From Lachnospiraceae bacterium (lineage in GTDB: Bacteria; Bacillota_A; Clostridia; Lachnospirales; Lachnospiraceae), in the NCBI GenBank assembly GCA_004556565.1, contig SFGN01000006.1, positions 1 through 64,000 on the forward strand: a stretch of 64,000 nucleotides of DNA, in the 5' to 3' direction. Both the position numbers and the translations under genes were made by a program. The notes beneath the pieces were generated by a model. It was not told the origin of the DNA, did not search any database, and saw only the letters and a list, made by a program, of their open reading frames with translations. The number at the start of each line of letters is the position of its first letter. The stretch's first letter is position 1. Of this stretch, positions 24,184 to 33,303 are shown piece after piece.

Positions 24184-27100
24184 ATGTATAAGAAAGTGTC
24201 TACGGATATGAATTTCGTAGAACGTGAAAAGGAAGTCGAGAAATTCTGGGCTGACAATGACATCTTCAGAAAGAGTATGAAGCAGAGGGAAGGAAGTCCG
24301 ATGTACACATTTTATGACGGGCCTCCGACTGCTAACGGGAAGCCGCACATCGGGCATGTGCTGACGCGTGTCATCAAAGATATGATCCCCCGTTATCGTA
24401 CTATGAAGGGATATATGGTTCCGCGTAAGGCAGGATGGGACACACATGGACTGCCGGTAGAGCTTGAAGTGGAAAAGCTTCTGGGGCTGGACGGTAAAGA
24501 CCAGATTGAAGAATATGGTCTGGAGCCATTTATTGATAAATGTAAAGAGAGTGTGTGGAAGTATAAGGGCATGTGGGAGGATTTCTCCGGCACTGTCGGT
24601 TTCTGGGCAGATATGGAGCATCCATATGTGACTTATGACAATGATTTTATTGAGTCTGAATGGTGGGCATTGAAGAAAATCTGGGATAAAGGACTTCTGT
24701 ACAAAGGATTCAAGATCGTGCCTTACTGCCCGCGCTGCGGAACACCGCTGTCCGCACAGGAAGTTGCCCAGGGATATAAGGATGTGAAAGAACGCTCCGC
24801 AGTCGTACGTTTTAAAGTAAAAGGTGAAGAAGCGTATATCCTTGCATGGACCACAACGCCGTGGACACTTCCGTCCAACCTTGCACTTTGCGTGAACCCG
24901 AAGGAGGATTATGCAAAGGTCAAGGCGGCAGACGGATATACCTATTATATGGCACAGGCACTTCTGGATACCGTGCTCGGAAAGCTTGCTTCCGACGGAG
25001 AGCCGGCTTACGAAATCCTGGAGACATATAAAGGGACTGATCTTGAATATAAAGAATATGAACCTCTTTATCAGTGCGCGGCGGACGCTGCCGGAAAACA
25101 GAACAAGAAAGCATTTTTTGTGACATGTGATTCCTATGTAACTCTGACTGACGGTACAGGCGTCGTACACATCGCACCTGCATTTGGTGAAGACGATGCC
25201 AATGTAGGAAGAAAATATGATCTCCCGTTCGTACAGCTCGTGGACGAAAAAGGAAACATGGCACAGTCCACTCCGTTTGCCGGATTATTTGTGAAAAAGG
25301 CAGACCCGGAAGTACTCAGAGATCTGGATGCGAGAGGATTGCTGTTTGATGCGCCTAAATTTGAACACAGTTACCCGCACTGCTGGAGATGCGATACACC
25401 GCTGATTTACTATGCAAGAGAGTCATGGTTTATCAAAATGACAGATGTGAAGGATGACCTGATCGCAAATAATAATACTATCAACTGGATTCCTGAGAGC
25501 ATCGGAAAAGGACGTTTCGGCGACTGGCTGGAGAACGTTCAGGACTGGGGCATCAGCCGTAACCGTTACTGGGGCACACCGCTGAATATCTGGGAGTGCG
25601 AGTGTGGGCATATGCATTCTGTAGGCAGCATCGAAGAACTGAAATCCATGTCTCCGAATTGTCCGGATGATATTGAACTGCACCGACCGTACATTGATGA
25701 TGTGACGATCACCTGCCCGAAATGCGGAAAGCAGATGCACCGTGTGCCGGAGGTTATCGACTGCTGGTTCGACAGCGGTTCCATGCCGTTCGCACAGCAT
25801 CACTATCCGTTTGAAAACAAGGAGACATTTGAGCAGCAGTTCCCGGCACAGTTTATTTCCGAGGCGGTAGACCAGACACGTGGATGGTTCTACTCACTGC
25901 TGGCGATCTCGACCCTCATTTTTAACAAAGCTCCTTATGAAAATGTAATCGTTCTGGGGCATGTACAGGATGAGAACGGACAAAAGATGAGCAAGTCCAA
26001 AGGAAATGCGGTTGACCCGTTTGACGCTCTTGAGACATACGGAGCAGATGCGATCCGCTGGTATTTCTATGTAAACAGCGCACCGTGGCTGCCGAACCGT
26101 TTCCACGGCAAAGCGGTAATGGAAGGTCAGCGTAAATTCATGGGCACATTGTGGAATACCTATGCATTCTTTGTGCTCTATGCGAACATTGACAATTTTG
26201 ATGCTTCAAAATACACATTGGAATATGATAAATTATCCGTTATGGATAAATGGCTGCTGTCCAGGCTGAATACTCTTGTGAAAACAGTGGATGATAATCT
26301 GGCTGACTACAGGATCCCGGAGACTGCGAGAGCACTGCAGGATTTCGTGGATGACATGAGCAACTGGTATGTGAGAAGAAGCCGTGAACGTTTCTGGGCG
26401 AAAGGAATGGAGCAGGATAAGATCAACGCATATATGACATTATATACAGCACTTGTAACTGTATCGAAGGCGGCAGCACCGATGATCCCGTTCATGACAG
26501 AGCAGATTTACCAGAACCTTGTAAGAAGCATTGATCCGTCAGCACCGGAAAGCGTTCATCTGTGCGACTTCCCGTCTGTTGATGAATCACAGATTGATCC
26601 GGAGCTTGAAGAGAATATGGAACGTGTCCTGAAGCTGGTTGTCATGGGCCGTGCCTGTCGAAATGCTTCCAATATTAAGAACCGTCAGCCTATCGGCAAG
26701 ATGTTTGTAAAAGCAGGATTCGTACTGCCGGAATTTTATCAGGAAATCGTGGCAGACGAATTAAATGTAAAACTCGTAAAATTTACGGATGACGTCCGTG
26801 ATTTTACTTCATATAAATTCAAACCACAGTTAAAAACAGTAGGACCGAAATACGGTAAAATGCTGGGTGGTATCAAAGCAGCACTTGACGCAGCCGATGG
26901 AAATGCGGCGATGGATGAACTGAATGCAAACGGTTCTCTGAAACTGGAAGTCGGGGGGCAGGAAATCACTTTGTTCAGAGAAGATCTCCTGATTGAGACG
27001 GCACAGATTGAGGGCTATGTATCAGAAAACGACAATGGAATCACACTTGTACTGGACACCAATTTGACAGAAGAGCTTCTTGAAGAAGGATTTGTAAGAG

Positions 27101-27339
27101 AAATTATCAGTAAGATTCAGACGATGAGAAAAGAGGCCGGATTTGAAGTGATGGATAAAATCCGCGTTACCTATACGGGAAGCGAGAAGGCAGAGGCAGT
27201 ATTTGCCAAAGCAGGCGGGGAAATCGCAGGAGAAGTCATGGCATTGTCTGTGGAAAAGAAAGAGCCTGCAGGTTATGTGAAAGAGTGGAAGATTAACGGT
27301 GAAGCAGTAACCATGGGTGTGGAAAAGGAAGGAAAATAA
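24184..27339 (+). CDS. ileS: Isoleucyl-tRNA synthetase
   Basis: This 1051-aa class I synthetase charges tRNA-Ile. The HIGH motif is intact at residues 55-58 (NGKPHIGHVL) and KMSKS at 601-605. The editing domain lies between them (TTTPWTLPSNLAL and TGVVHIAPAFGEDD), followed by a zinc-type CPKCGKQ segment and a helical anticodon-binding C-terminal part. The sequence around HIGH (YDGPPTANGKPHIGH) and the length suggest the long, eukaryote-like IleRS2 form, some of whose members resist mupirocin; this is inferred. GAAAAGG precedes the ATG. It is controlled by the T-box upstream and is followed after 2 bases by glgP with no terminator between. Confidence 0.97.
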   Translation: MYKKVSTDMNFVEREKEVEKFWADNDIFRKSMKQREGSPMYTFYDGPPTANGKPHIGHVLTRVIKDMIPRYRTMKGYMVPRKAGWDTHGLPVELEVEKLLGLDGKDQIEEYGLEPFIDKCKESVWKYKGMWEDFSGTVGFWADMEHPYVTYDNDFIESEWWALKKIWDKGLLYKGFKIVPYCPRCGTPLSAQEVAQGYKDVKERSAVVRFKVKGEEAYILAWTTTPWTLPSNLALCVNPKEDYAKVKAADGYTYYMAQALLDTVLGKLASDGEPAYEILETYKGTDLEYKEYEPLYQCAADAAGKQNKKAFFVTCDSYVTLTDGTGVVHIAPAFGEDDANVGRKYDLPFVQLVDEKGNMAQSTPFAGLFVKKADPEVLRDLDARGLLFDAPKFEHSYPHCWRCDTPLIYYARESWFIKMTDVKDDLIANNNTINWIPESIGKGRFGDWLENVQDWGISRNRYWGTPLNIWECECGHMHSVGSIEELKSMSPNCPDDIELHRPYIDDVTITCPKCGKQMHRVPEVIDCWFDSGSMPFAQHHYPFENKETFEQQFPAQFISEAVDQTRGWFYSLLAISTLIFNKAPYENVIVLGHVQDENGQKMSKSKGNAVDPFDALETYGADAIRWYFYVNSAPWLPNRFHGKAVMEGQRKFMGTLWNTYAFFVLYANIDNFDASKYTLEYDKLSVMDKWLLSRLNTLVKTVDDNLADYRIPETARALQDFVDDMSNWYVRRSRERFWAKGMEQDKINAYMTLYTALVTVSKAAAPMIPFMTEQIYQNLVRSIDPSAPESVHLCDFPSVDESQIDPELEENMERVLKLVVMGRACRNASNIKNRQPIGKMFVKAGFVLPEFYQEIVADELNVKLVKFTDDVRDFTSYKFKPQLKTVGPKYGKMLGGIKAALDAADGNAAMDELNANGSLKLEVGGQEITLFREDLLIETAQIEGYVSENDNGITLVLDTNLTEELLEEGFVREIISKIQTMRKEAGFEVMDKIRVTYTGSEKAEAVFAKAGGEIAGEVMALSVEKKEPAGYVKEWKINGEAVTMGVEKEGK

Positions 27340-27341
27340 GA

Positions 27342-29804
27342 ATGGGTACAAAAAGATTTGACAAAGAAGTATTTAAAGAGACTGTAAAGGATAACGTGAG
27401 AAGGCTGTATCGCAAGACGATCGACGAGGCAACTCCGCAGCAGGTTTTCCAGGCTGTTTCTTATGCGGTAAAGGATCCGATCATTGATGACTGGCTTGCT
27501 ACTCAGGAAGCATATAAGAAAACAGATGCAAAGACTGTATATTACATGTCCATGGAATTCCTGATGGGGCGTGCGCTGGGCAACAACCTGATCAATATGA
27601 CGTCATATAAAGAAGTAAAAGAGGCTCTCGATGAGATGGGAATCGACCTGAATGCTATCGAGGATGAAGAGCCGGATGCGGCTCTCGGAAACGGTGGTCT
27701 GGGACGTCTTGCAGCATGTTTCCTGGATTCTCTTGCAACACTGAATTACCCGGCATACGGATGCGGTATCCGTTACCACTACGGTATGTTCAAGCAGAAA
27801 ATTGAGAACGGATATCAGGTAGAGACTCCGGATAACTGGCTCAAGGAAGGAAATCCGTTTGAAATCCGCCGTGACGAATATGCAAAAGAGGTACGTTTCG
27901 GAGGAACGATCCGCTGCGAAAGAAACCCGGAAACAGGAAGAGACGAATATATTCAGGAAAACTTTGAATCTGTACTCGCAATCCCATATGATATGCCGAT
28001 CGTAGGATATGGCAACCATGTAGTAAATACACTGCGTATCTGGGATGCAAGAGCGATCACTGACTTTAAGCTTGATGAGTTCGACCGCGGAAATTACCAG
28101 AAAGCAGTTGAGCAGGAGAACCTTGCCAAGATGATCGTAGATGTCCTGTACCCGAATGACAATCATTATTCAGGAAAAGAGCTTCGTCTGAAACAGCAGT
28201 ACTTCTTTATTTCTGCAAGTTTACAGGCCCTGATTGCAAAATACAAGAAAGATCATGATGACATCCGCAAGCTTTATGAAAAAGTAGTTATCCAGATGAA
28301 TGATACTCATCCGACGGTTGCAGTTCCGGAGTTGATGCGTCTGCTTATCGACGTGGAAGGACTGACATGGGATGAAGCATGGGATGTTACGACAAAGACA
28401 TGTGCATATACAAACCATACGATTATGGCAGAAGCACTGGAAAAATGGCCAATCGACCTCTTCTCCAAGCTGCTTCCGCGTATTTACCAGATTGTAAAGG
28501 AGATCGACAACCGCTTCACAGAGCAGGTTAAACGGAGATATCCGGGCAACCAGGAAAAACTGAAAAAGATGGCAATCCTCTGGGACGGCCAGGTGCGTAT
28601 GGCAAACATGGCAATTATCGCAGGCTTCTCAGTAAACGGTGTTGCACAGCTCCATACGGAAATCCTGAAGAATCAGGAGCTGAAAGATTTCTATGAGATG
28701 ATGCCGGAGAAATTTAACAATAAGACAAACGGTATCACACAGAGACGTTTCCTTGCCCACGGCAATCCGCTCCTTGCAGACTGGATTACCAATAAGATCG
28801 GCGATGGATGGATCACAGACCTGCAGCAGATTTCCAAACTGAAACCGTATGTGGATGACGAGCAGGCAAGAAAAGAATTTATGGAGATCAAGTACCAGAA
28901 CAAACTTCGTCTCGCGGCATACATTAAGAAACACAACGGAATTGATGTTGATCCGAACTCCATTTTTGACGTTCAGGTTAAACGTCTTCATGAATACAAG
29001 CGTCAGTTCCTGAATATTCTGCATATTATGTATCTGTACAACAAGATTAAAGAGCATCCGGAGATGTCCTTCTATCCGAGAACATTTATCTTCGGTGCAA
29101 AGGCGGCAGCAGGATATCAGCGTGCAAAAGAGACGATCAAACTGATCAACTCTGTTGCAGATGTCATCAATAATGACAGAAGCATCAACGGAAAGATTAA
29201 GGTTGTCTTCGTTGAAGATTACCGCGTATCCAACGCAGAACTGATTTTTGCGGCTGCAGATGTCAGCGAACAGATTTCCACAGCTTCCAAAGAGGCGTCA
29301 GGAACAGGTAACATGAAGTTCATGCTCAACGGTGCGCCTACGCTTGGAACGATGGATGGCGCTAACGTGGAAATCGTTGAGGAAGTTGGAATCGAAAATG
29401 CATTCATTTTCGGATTAAGCTCACAGGAAGTTATCAACTATGAGAACCATGGCGGATACCATCCGACAGACATTTACTTTAATGACTGGGAACTGAAACG
29501 TGTGATCGATCAGCTTATGGACGGAACTTATGCAAAGGGAGACCATACCATGTATGAGAACCTTTACAATTCTCTGCTCAATACCAAGTGCTCAAGCAGA
29601 CCGGATACTTACTTTATCCTGAAAGATTTCCGTTCCTATGCAGACGCACAGAGAAGAGTAGAGGAAGCTTACTGTGACCGTGACAGATGGTCAAGGATGG
29701 CTATGATCAATACGGCATGCAGCGGTAAATTCACATCTGACCGTACAATTGAAGAGTATGTAAAGGATATCTGGAAACTGGAAAAGGTTGAGGTTACGGT
29801 ATAA
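27342..29804 (+). CDS. glgP: Glycogen/alpha-glucan phosphorylase
   Basis: This 820-aa cytoplasmic enzyme releases glucose-1-phosphate from alpha-1,4-glucans using pyridoxal phosphate. The PLP lysine is K659 in EASGTGNMKFMLNGA. Other family hallmarks are ALGNGGLGRLAACFLDS near residues 112-128 and VKRLHEYKRQFLN near 547-559. The length is the family norm. The start lies 2 bases after the ileS stop, with AAGGAAGG inside the end of ileS as its ribosome binding site. It must therefore be read, at least in part, from the T-box-controlled transcript. No other glycogen gene is nearby. Confidence 0.96.
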   Translation: MGTKRFDKEVFKETVKDNVRRLYRKTIDEATPQQVFQAVSYAVKDPIIDDWLATQEAYKKTDAKTVYYMSMEFLMGRALGNNLINMTSYKEVKEALDEMGIDLNAIEDEEPDAALGNGGLGRLAACFLDSLATLNYPAYGCGIRYHYGMFKQKIENGYQVETPDNWLKEGNPFEIRRDEYAKEVRFGGTIRCERNPETGRDEYIQENFESVLAIPYDMPIVGYGNHVVNTLRIWDARAITDFKLDEFDRGNYQKAVEQENLAKMIVDVLYPNDNHYSGKELRLKQQYFFISASLQALIAKYKKDHDDIRKLYEKVVIQMNDTHPTVAVPELMRLLIDVEGLTWDEAWDVTTKTCAYTNHTIMAEALEKWPIDLFSKLLPRIYQIVKEIDNRFTEQVKRRYPGNQEKLKKMAILWDGQVRMANMAIIAGFSVNGVAQLHTEILKNQELKDFYEMMPEKFNNKTNGITQRRFLAHGNPLLADWITNKIGDGWITDLQQISKLKPYVDDEQARKEFMEIKYQNKLRLAAYIKKHNGIDVDPNSIFDVQVKRLHEYKRQFLNILHIMYLYNKIKEHPEMSFYPRTFIFGAKAAAGYQRAKETIKLINSVADVINNDRSINGKIKVVFVEDYRVSNAELIFAAADVSEQISTASKEASGTGNMKFMLNGAPTLGTMDGANVEIVEEVGIENAFIFGLSSQEVINYENHGGYHPTDIYFNDWELKRVIDQLMDGTYAKGDHTMYENLYNSLLNTKCSSRPDTYFILKDFRSYADAQRRVEEAYCDRDRWSRMAMINTACSGKFTSDRTIEEYVKDIWKLEKVEVTV

Positions 29805-29805
29805 T

Positions 29806-29845
29806 ATGAACACTTAGCGAGGTTTTTCACGAGCTTAGTGTTCAT
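29806..29845. repeat. Palindromic intergenic element after glgP
   Basis: Two 13-base arms (29806-29818 and 29833-29845) are complementary except at one position, around a 14-base loop (GAGGTTTTTCACGA). No T-run follows, so it is not a standard terminator. The form, a near-perfect hairpin immediately after a stop codon, resembles dispersed palindromic elements. I have not verified other copies. Confidence 0.55.
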
Positions 29846-29886
29846 GGCAGAATAATCCGTAACGGAGAAGACGGGAGGAGAATAGA

Positions 29887-30600
29887 GTGAACATTTTAAC
29901 CTCTGAGATGGAATCTATGCTGATCGGGTTACTGGTAATCCTGGGAATGATCCTGCTTATCGTCGGGATTATTGCTCTGGTCAGCTATATACTTAAAGGC
30001 ATAGGAATGTATACCATGGCGGTTCGTCAGGGAATGCAAAATCCGTGGCTTGCGTTTATCCCGTTTGCGAGAACATACCGCCAGGGAGAACTCAGCGGGG
30101 ATATCACATTGAAGCAGAAAGCAATTCAGAAGCCGGGAATCTGGCTTCTGCTCCTGCCGATCGTTTATAATGTGATTTACCTGGCAATTAATCGGGTGTT
30201 CGGCATCGGAGCACTTGAGACATTATATTCTTCAGTGGATCAGGAAGAAATTACAGGCACAGTCATGAATCTGCTTGTCATGTGTATGGTGATGATAGTG
30301 ATCGCAGTTGTATATGAGGCAGCGATCGCAGTCCTAAAAATTCTGGTGAACCGCCAGATTTTTGAGCGGTTTACGACGAAAAATATGGCAGTTCTGCATG
30401 CAGTCCTGTGCGTGTTCATTCCATTGTATGAATCGATCTGTTTCTTTGTTATGAGAAATAAACCGTATATTTCGGGAATGGAGCCGGAAATCCGGATGCC
30501 GTATATGTTTACGGCGGCAGACGGCATACAGCAGCCGCTGCAAAGAGGACTGGAAATTCCTGAGAATAAAGAGAACAGTCAGGAAAATGAGCAAAAATAG
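29887..30600 (+). CDS. Polytopic membrane protein of unknown function
   Basis: This 237-aa protein begins at GTG 29887, with GGGAGGAG 6 bases upstream. It has about four or five membrane segments (near residues 12-35, 85-103, 122-148 and 168-185), an amphipathic stretch with NPWLAFIPFARTYRQGE between the first two, and a hydrophilic C-terminal tail of about 45 residues. The NPWLAFIPFA segment recurs in small membrane proteins of Firmicutes, but I cannot name a function. It lies between glgP and spoIID, with a hairpin on each side. Confidence 0.75.
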   Translation: MNILTSEMESMLIGLLVILGMILLIVGIIALVSYILKGIGMYTMAVRQGMQNPWLAFIPFARTYRQGELSGDITLKQKAIQKPGIWLLLLPIVYNVIYLAINRVFGIGALETLYSSVDQEEITGTVMNLLVMCMVMIVIAVVYEAAIAVLKILVNRQIFERFTTKNMAVLHAVLCVFIPLYESICFFVMRNKPYISGMEPEIRMPYMFTAADGIQQPLQRGLEIPENKENSQENEQK

Positions 30601-30682
30601 CTGCGAAGCGGCGAGAAAGCACCGGAGGTGCGTTTTGCGAATGGCGCGAGCTGAACTGTTACAATCTGGAATATTTTATCCG

Positions 30683-30718
30683 GGCCCTTCATATATTATT
30701 ATATGGAGGGCTGTTTTT
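30683..30718 (+). terminator. Terminator hairpin that contains the spoIID ribosome binding site
   Basis: A 13-bp stem (30683-30695 with 30700-30712, two G-U pairs) and TTAT loop are followed by TTTTT at 30714-30718. GGAGGG, the spoIID ribosome binding site, lies in the 3' arm (30705-30710), and the ATG follows the T-run directly. A separate short hairpin (GCACC/GGTGC) lies upstream near 30620. Confidence 0.75.
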
Positions 30719-31720
30719 ATGAAACAAAAGTATATCGGGCAGAGGCTGAAATCATTCGGAGCGTTCTTTTTGATCCTGCTTCTTCTTCCATATGTCGTTA
30801 CCGTGTTTACGCACGGGGCTGAGATAAGTGCGGTGTGGGCAGATAATAAGAGCTATGTGAAAGTAAAAGAAATCCTGGACAATGGGGAGGAACGCATCAT
30901 CAGCCTTCCCTGGGAACAATATATGATCGGCATTCTTGCAAAAGAGCTTCCGGCTGACTGCGGGGAAGAGCTGGCAAAAGCACAGGCGGTTCTGGTGCGG
31001 ACAAAATTGTATCAGGAGCTTGACGGGGCGAAAAGCCGGCAGGAAACGTGCGTGCTGGAGGAATCCTATTTAAGCCTTTCTGCCATGGAAAAGAAAACCG
31101 GAAAAGAAAATTATGAAGATTATTTTGAAATGCTGGAGAGGGCGGTGAAGGAAACAGGCAATCAGGTCCTGAAGTATAACGGGGATTATGCGTTTGTCCC
31201 TTTCCATCAGTCAAGCTGTGGCTCAACCAGAAGCGGGGCGGAAGTCCTTGGGAGTGACAGCTATCCTTATCTGCAGGTAAAAGAATGCCCGCTGGATAAA
31301 GAAGCTGATGAAGAAATGCAGTCTACTATTTTTGAATATAAAGAGGTACAGAAAAAGTGCCAGCCGTTCCTGAAAGCCGTGAGTGAAGAGGATGCGGACA
31401 AAATATATCAATTCTCGGATTTTGAAATTCTGGCCTACGATTCCGCCGGATATGTGTCGCAGCTTAGGATCGGAGCAACGGTGTGCACAGGCGACCAGTT
31501 CAGGGATGCCCTGTCTCTGGCATCCGGTGCATTTACCATAAAGGATGCGGACGGATGCCTGCGGGTCACAACAATGGGGAAAGGACACGGTCTCGGCATG
31601 AGTCAGTGGACGGCAAATAAAATGGCAGAATCCGGTGAAAGCTATGAGGCGATACTGCAATATTTCTTTGAAGGAACCAATCTGGAAAATGGAGGAGAAA
31701 TATTTACGAAAATAGAATAA
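30719..31720 (+). CDS. spoIID: Stage II sporulation protein D (SpoIID/LytB domain)
   Basis: This 333-aa protein has one N-terminal membrane anchor (about residues 13-31) and the SpoIID domain outside: LPWEQYMIGILAKELPA near residues 60-77, VPFHQSSCGSTRSG near 158-171, and the closing motif GKGHGLGMSQW near 285-295. SpoIID is a lytic transglycosylase of the mother cell that thins septal peptidoglycan during engulfment, acting with SpoIIM and SpoIIP. I chose the ATG at 30719; the open frame upstream to 30587 runs through a terminator hairpin and lacks a binding site. It is followed by spoIIQ, the usual order in many clostridia. Confidence 0.93.
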   Translation: MKQKYIGQRLKSFGAFFLILLLLPYVVTVFTHGAEISAVWADNKSYVKVKEILDNGEERIISLPWEQYMIGILAKELPADCGEELAKAQAVLVRTKLYQELDGAKSRQETCVLEESYLSLSAMEKKTGKENYEDYFEMLERAVKETGNQVLKYNGDYAFVPFHQSSCGSTRSGAEVLGSDSYPYLQVKECPLDKEADEEMQSTIFEYKEVQKKCQPFLKAVSEEDADKIYQFSDFEILAYDSAGYVSQLRIGATVCTGDQFRDALSLASGAFTIKDADGCLRVTTMGKGHGLGMSQWTANKMAESGESYEAILQYFFEGTNLENGGEIFTKIE

Positions 31721-31764
31721 GGCATCTCATTTCTGGCAAAAATAGAGTCAGAGAGGTGATGAAT

Positions 31765-32535
31765 ATGAACAATAATAATAACAAAGAAAATTCCTCTTTC
31801 CTGAAGGGGAAAGGAGCGGCGGCAGCTACCGTTATCTGCTTTATCGCGGTAATCGCAATGGTTGGGGCATTTACATTTAACAGATACCAGGACAAATTGG
31901 AACGTCAGATGGCAGAGGCAGTGGAAGAGGCCGAAAAACAGGCTGAAGAGGATGCGGAAGCAGCGGCAGATAATATTCTGCTTCCGGAGTCAGAAACTGA
32001 TACATCCGATACAGAAGATAATGGTTTACTCCCGGCCGAGGATGGAAGCACTGGGGACGGCACTGAGATGGACGGGCAGCAGGCGGAGGGAACCGCAGCG
32101 GGAGCCGCGGATGTATGGTTTAGTGAAGACAGTATTCTTGACTGGCCTGCCAGCGGTGCGGTCATCATGAACTACAGTATGGATCAGACGATTTATTTCT
32201 CTACTTTAGACCAGTATAAATACAATCCGGCCCTGGTGATCGCCGGAAAAGTGGGGGAAAATATCGGAGCGGCAGCACCCGGCGTGGTGACATCTGTTGA
32301 GCAGGATGCACAGACGGGACTTACCGTGACTCTGGACATGGGAAATGGCTACAGCGCCGTTTACGGTCAGCTTAAAGAAGTGCCGGTCGCGGTCGGTGAT
32401 TATGTTGCCAAAGGACAGATTGTCGGGTATCTGAGCGAGCCGACCAAGTATTATACGCTGGAAGGCCCGAATCTGTATTTCAAGGTGACAAAAGACGGAG
32501 AGCCGGTAAATCCGATGGACTTCATGGAGGGTTAA
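31765..32535 (+). CDS. spoIIQ: SpoIIQ-like M23-fold protein lacking catalytic residues
   Basis: This 256-aa protein has a single N-terminal membrane segment (about residues 16-37), an acidic low-complexity linker to about residue 110, and an M23/LytM fold. The zinc ligands of active LytM enzymes are replaced: Tyr stands where the first His is expected (TIYFSTLDQYKYN), Gly in AVYGQL instead of YxHL, and Tyr in NLYFKV instead of LHFE. It is thus a structural protein, as in Bacillus subtilis, where SpoIIQ in the forespore binds SpoIIIAH across the engulfing space. GAGAGG lies 8 bases before the ATG at 31765; GTG 31756 and ATG 31759 are alternative starts. It follows spoIID by 44 bases. Confidence 0.85.
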   Translation: MNNNNNKENSSFLKGKGAAAATVICFIAVIAMVGAFTFNRYQDKLERQMAEAVEEAEKQAEEDAEAAADNILLPESETDTSDTEDNGLLPAEDGSTGDGTEMDGQQAEGTAAGAADVWFSEDSILDWPASGAVIMNYSMDQTIYFSTLDQYKYNPALVIAGKVGENIGAAAPGVVTSVEQDAQTGLTVTLDMGNGYSAVYGQLKEVPVAVGDYVAKGQIVGYLSEPTKYYTLEGPNLYFKVTKDGEPVNPMDFMEG

Positions 32536-32601
32536 AGAAAATGGAGGCAAAGGCTTTGCAAGCCTGTAGTCTGTTTCGTACAATCAAATAATCAGGATCA
32601 G

Positions 32602-32669
32602 GTACGGTATTATCGTTCCGCGCAGACATATGGATGTTAGTTTTGCTTACGGAATCGGTGATACCGTAC
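32602..32669 (+). repeat. 20-bp inverted repeat with 29-nt loop
   Basis: Arms 32602-32620 and 32650-32669 pair with two G-U wobbles and one bulge in the plus-strand RNA. No T-run follows. The flanks, 32536-32762, hold no convincing gene, so this is either a structured RNA remnant or the core of a decayed mobile element. Confidence 0.5.
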
Positions 32670-32762
32670 AACATTGTCTTGAAGTAAAAATATCCGGCGG
32701 ATATAATATCACATGGGGATATTCCCGCAGAAGCAGCTGCGGACCCAGAAACGGAGATTGAA

Positions 32763-33044
32763 ATGAATTATACATATATTGTCAGGTGCAGTGACGGCAG
32801 CTACTATACCGGCTGGACAAATAACCTGGAAAAACGGATTCAGGATCACAATTCCGGGCATGGCGCAAAATACACGAAATCCCGACGTCCGGTGGAGCTG
32901 GTCTATTATGAGGAATTTGAGACAAAGGAAGAGGCTATGCGCCGGGAGTATGCGGTGAAGAAAATGAAACGCAGGCAGAAAACGGAGCTGATTTATATGA
33001 AGTTTACAAAGGACATATCCGTAGAGACGGAGAAGGGTATTTGA
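32763..33044 (+). CDS. GIY-YIG nuclease family protein (UPF0213/YazA type)
   Basis: This 93-aa protein has the compact GIY-YIG fold: YTYIVRCSDGSYYTGWTNNLEKRI near the start (the Y-I and Y-T-G core), the RIQDHNSGHGAKYTKSRRP segment, and MRREYAVKKMKRRQK with the conserved acidic and basic residues. Relatives are small stand-alone putative nucleases of unknown cellular role. The natural family end lies near KTELI; the last 17 residues look like read-through into the adjoining SLH relic. The ribosome binding site (ACGGAG) is weak. Confidence 0.85.
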   Translation: MNYTYIVRCSDGSYYTGWTNNLEKRIQDHNSGHGAKYTKSRRPVELVYYEEFETKEEAMRREYAVKKMKRRQKTELIYMKFTKDISVETEKGI

Positions 33045-33199
33045 ATCCTTATTCAAATACGAACAGGGCAGAGATTGCCACGATGCTGATGCGTTATTTA
33101 GAGAAGGCAATAATGGGATGGAATGGTCTTATAGTAATTGTGAATCCGGAACTCAGACTCAACAATCTTGGATTTGCTTCCTATGTAAATCTTTTCTAA
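33011..33199 (+). pseudogene. Relic of an SLH-domain surface protein
   Basis: In a frame different from the GIY-YIG gene, 33011-33106 encodes a clear end of an SLH domain: DGEGYLNPYSNTNRAEIAT followed by MLMRYLEK. This matches the TRAECATIMMRFLK blocks of the three SLH proteins in this window. The frame then runs through unrelated sequence to TAA at 33197. No start codon, signal peptide or upstream SLH copies remain, so this is a fragment. Confidence 0.7.
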
Positions 33200-33245
33200 G
33201 CAGCGGGACAGGAGAATTAAGAACAGTTATTTCAGGATAATATAA

Positions 33246-33285
33246 AACAGGCAGATGCGTATTATTTGTGCATCTGCCTGTTTCC
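33246..33285. terminator. Terminator hairpin at the end of the relic region
   Basis: A 13-bp stem (33246-33258 with 33270-33282) is followed by TTTCCTT on the plus strand. On the minus strand it lies after the perR-like gene and the rubrerythrin relic and could serve them too. Confidence 0.75.
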
Positions 33286-33303
33286 TTCGTATAGTATGCT
33301 GTT

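Noticed and set aside
24163..25170. Long minus-strand open frame (335 codons) opposite ileS
   Set aside because: Antisense to the conserved catalytic part of ileS, rich in Cys, His and Phe; a shadow frame.
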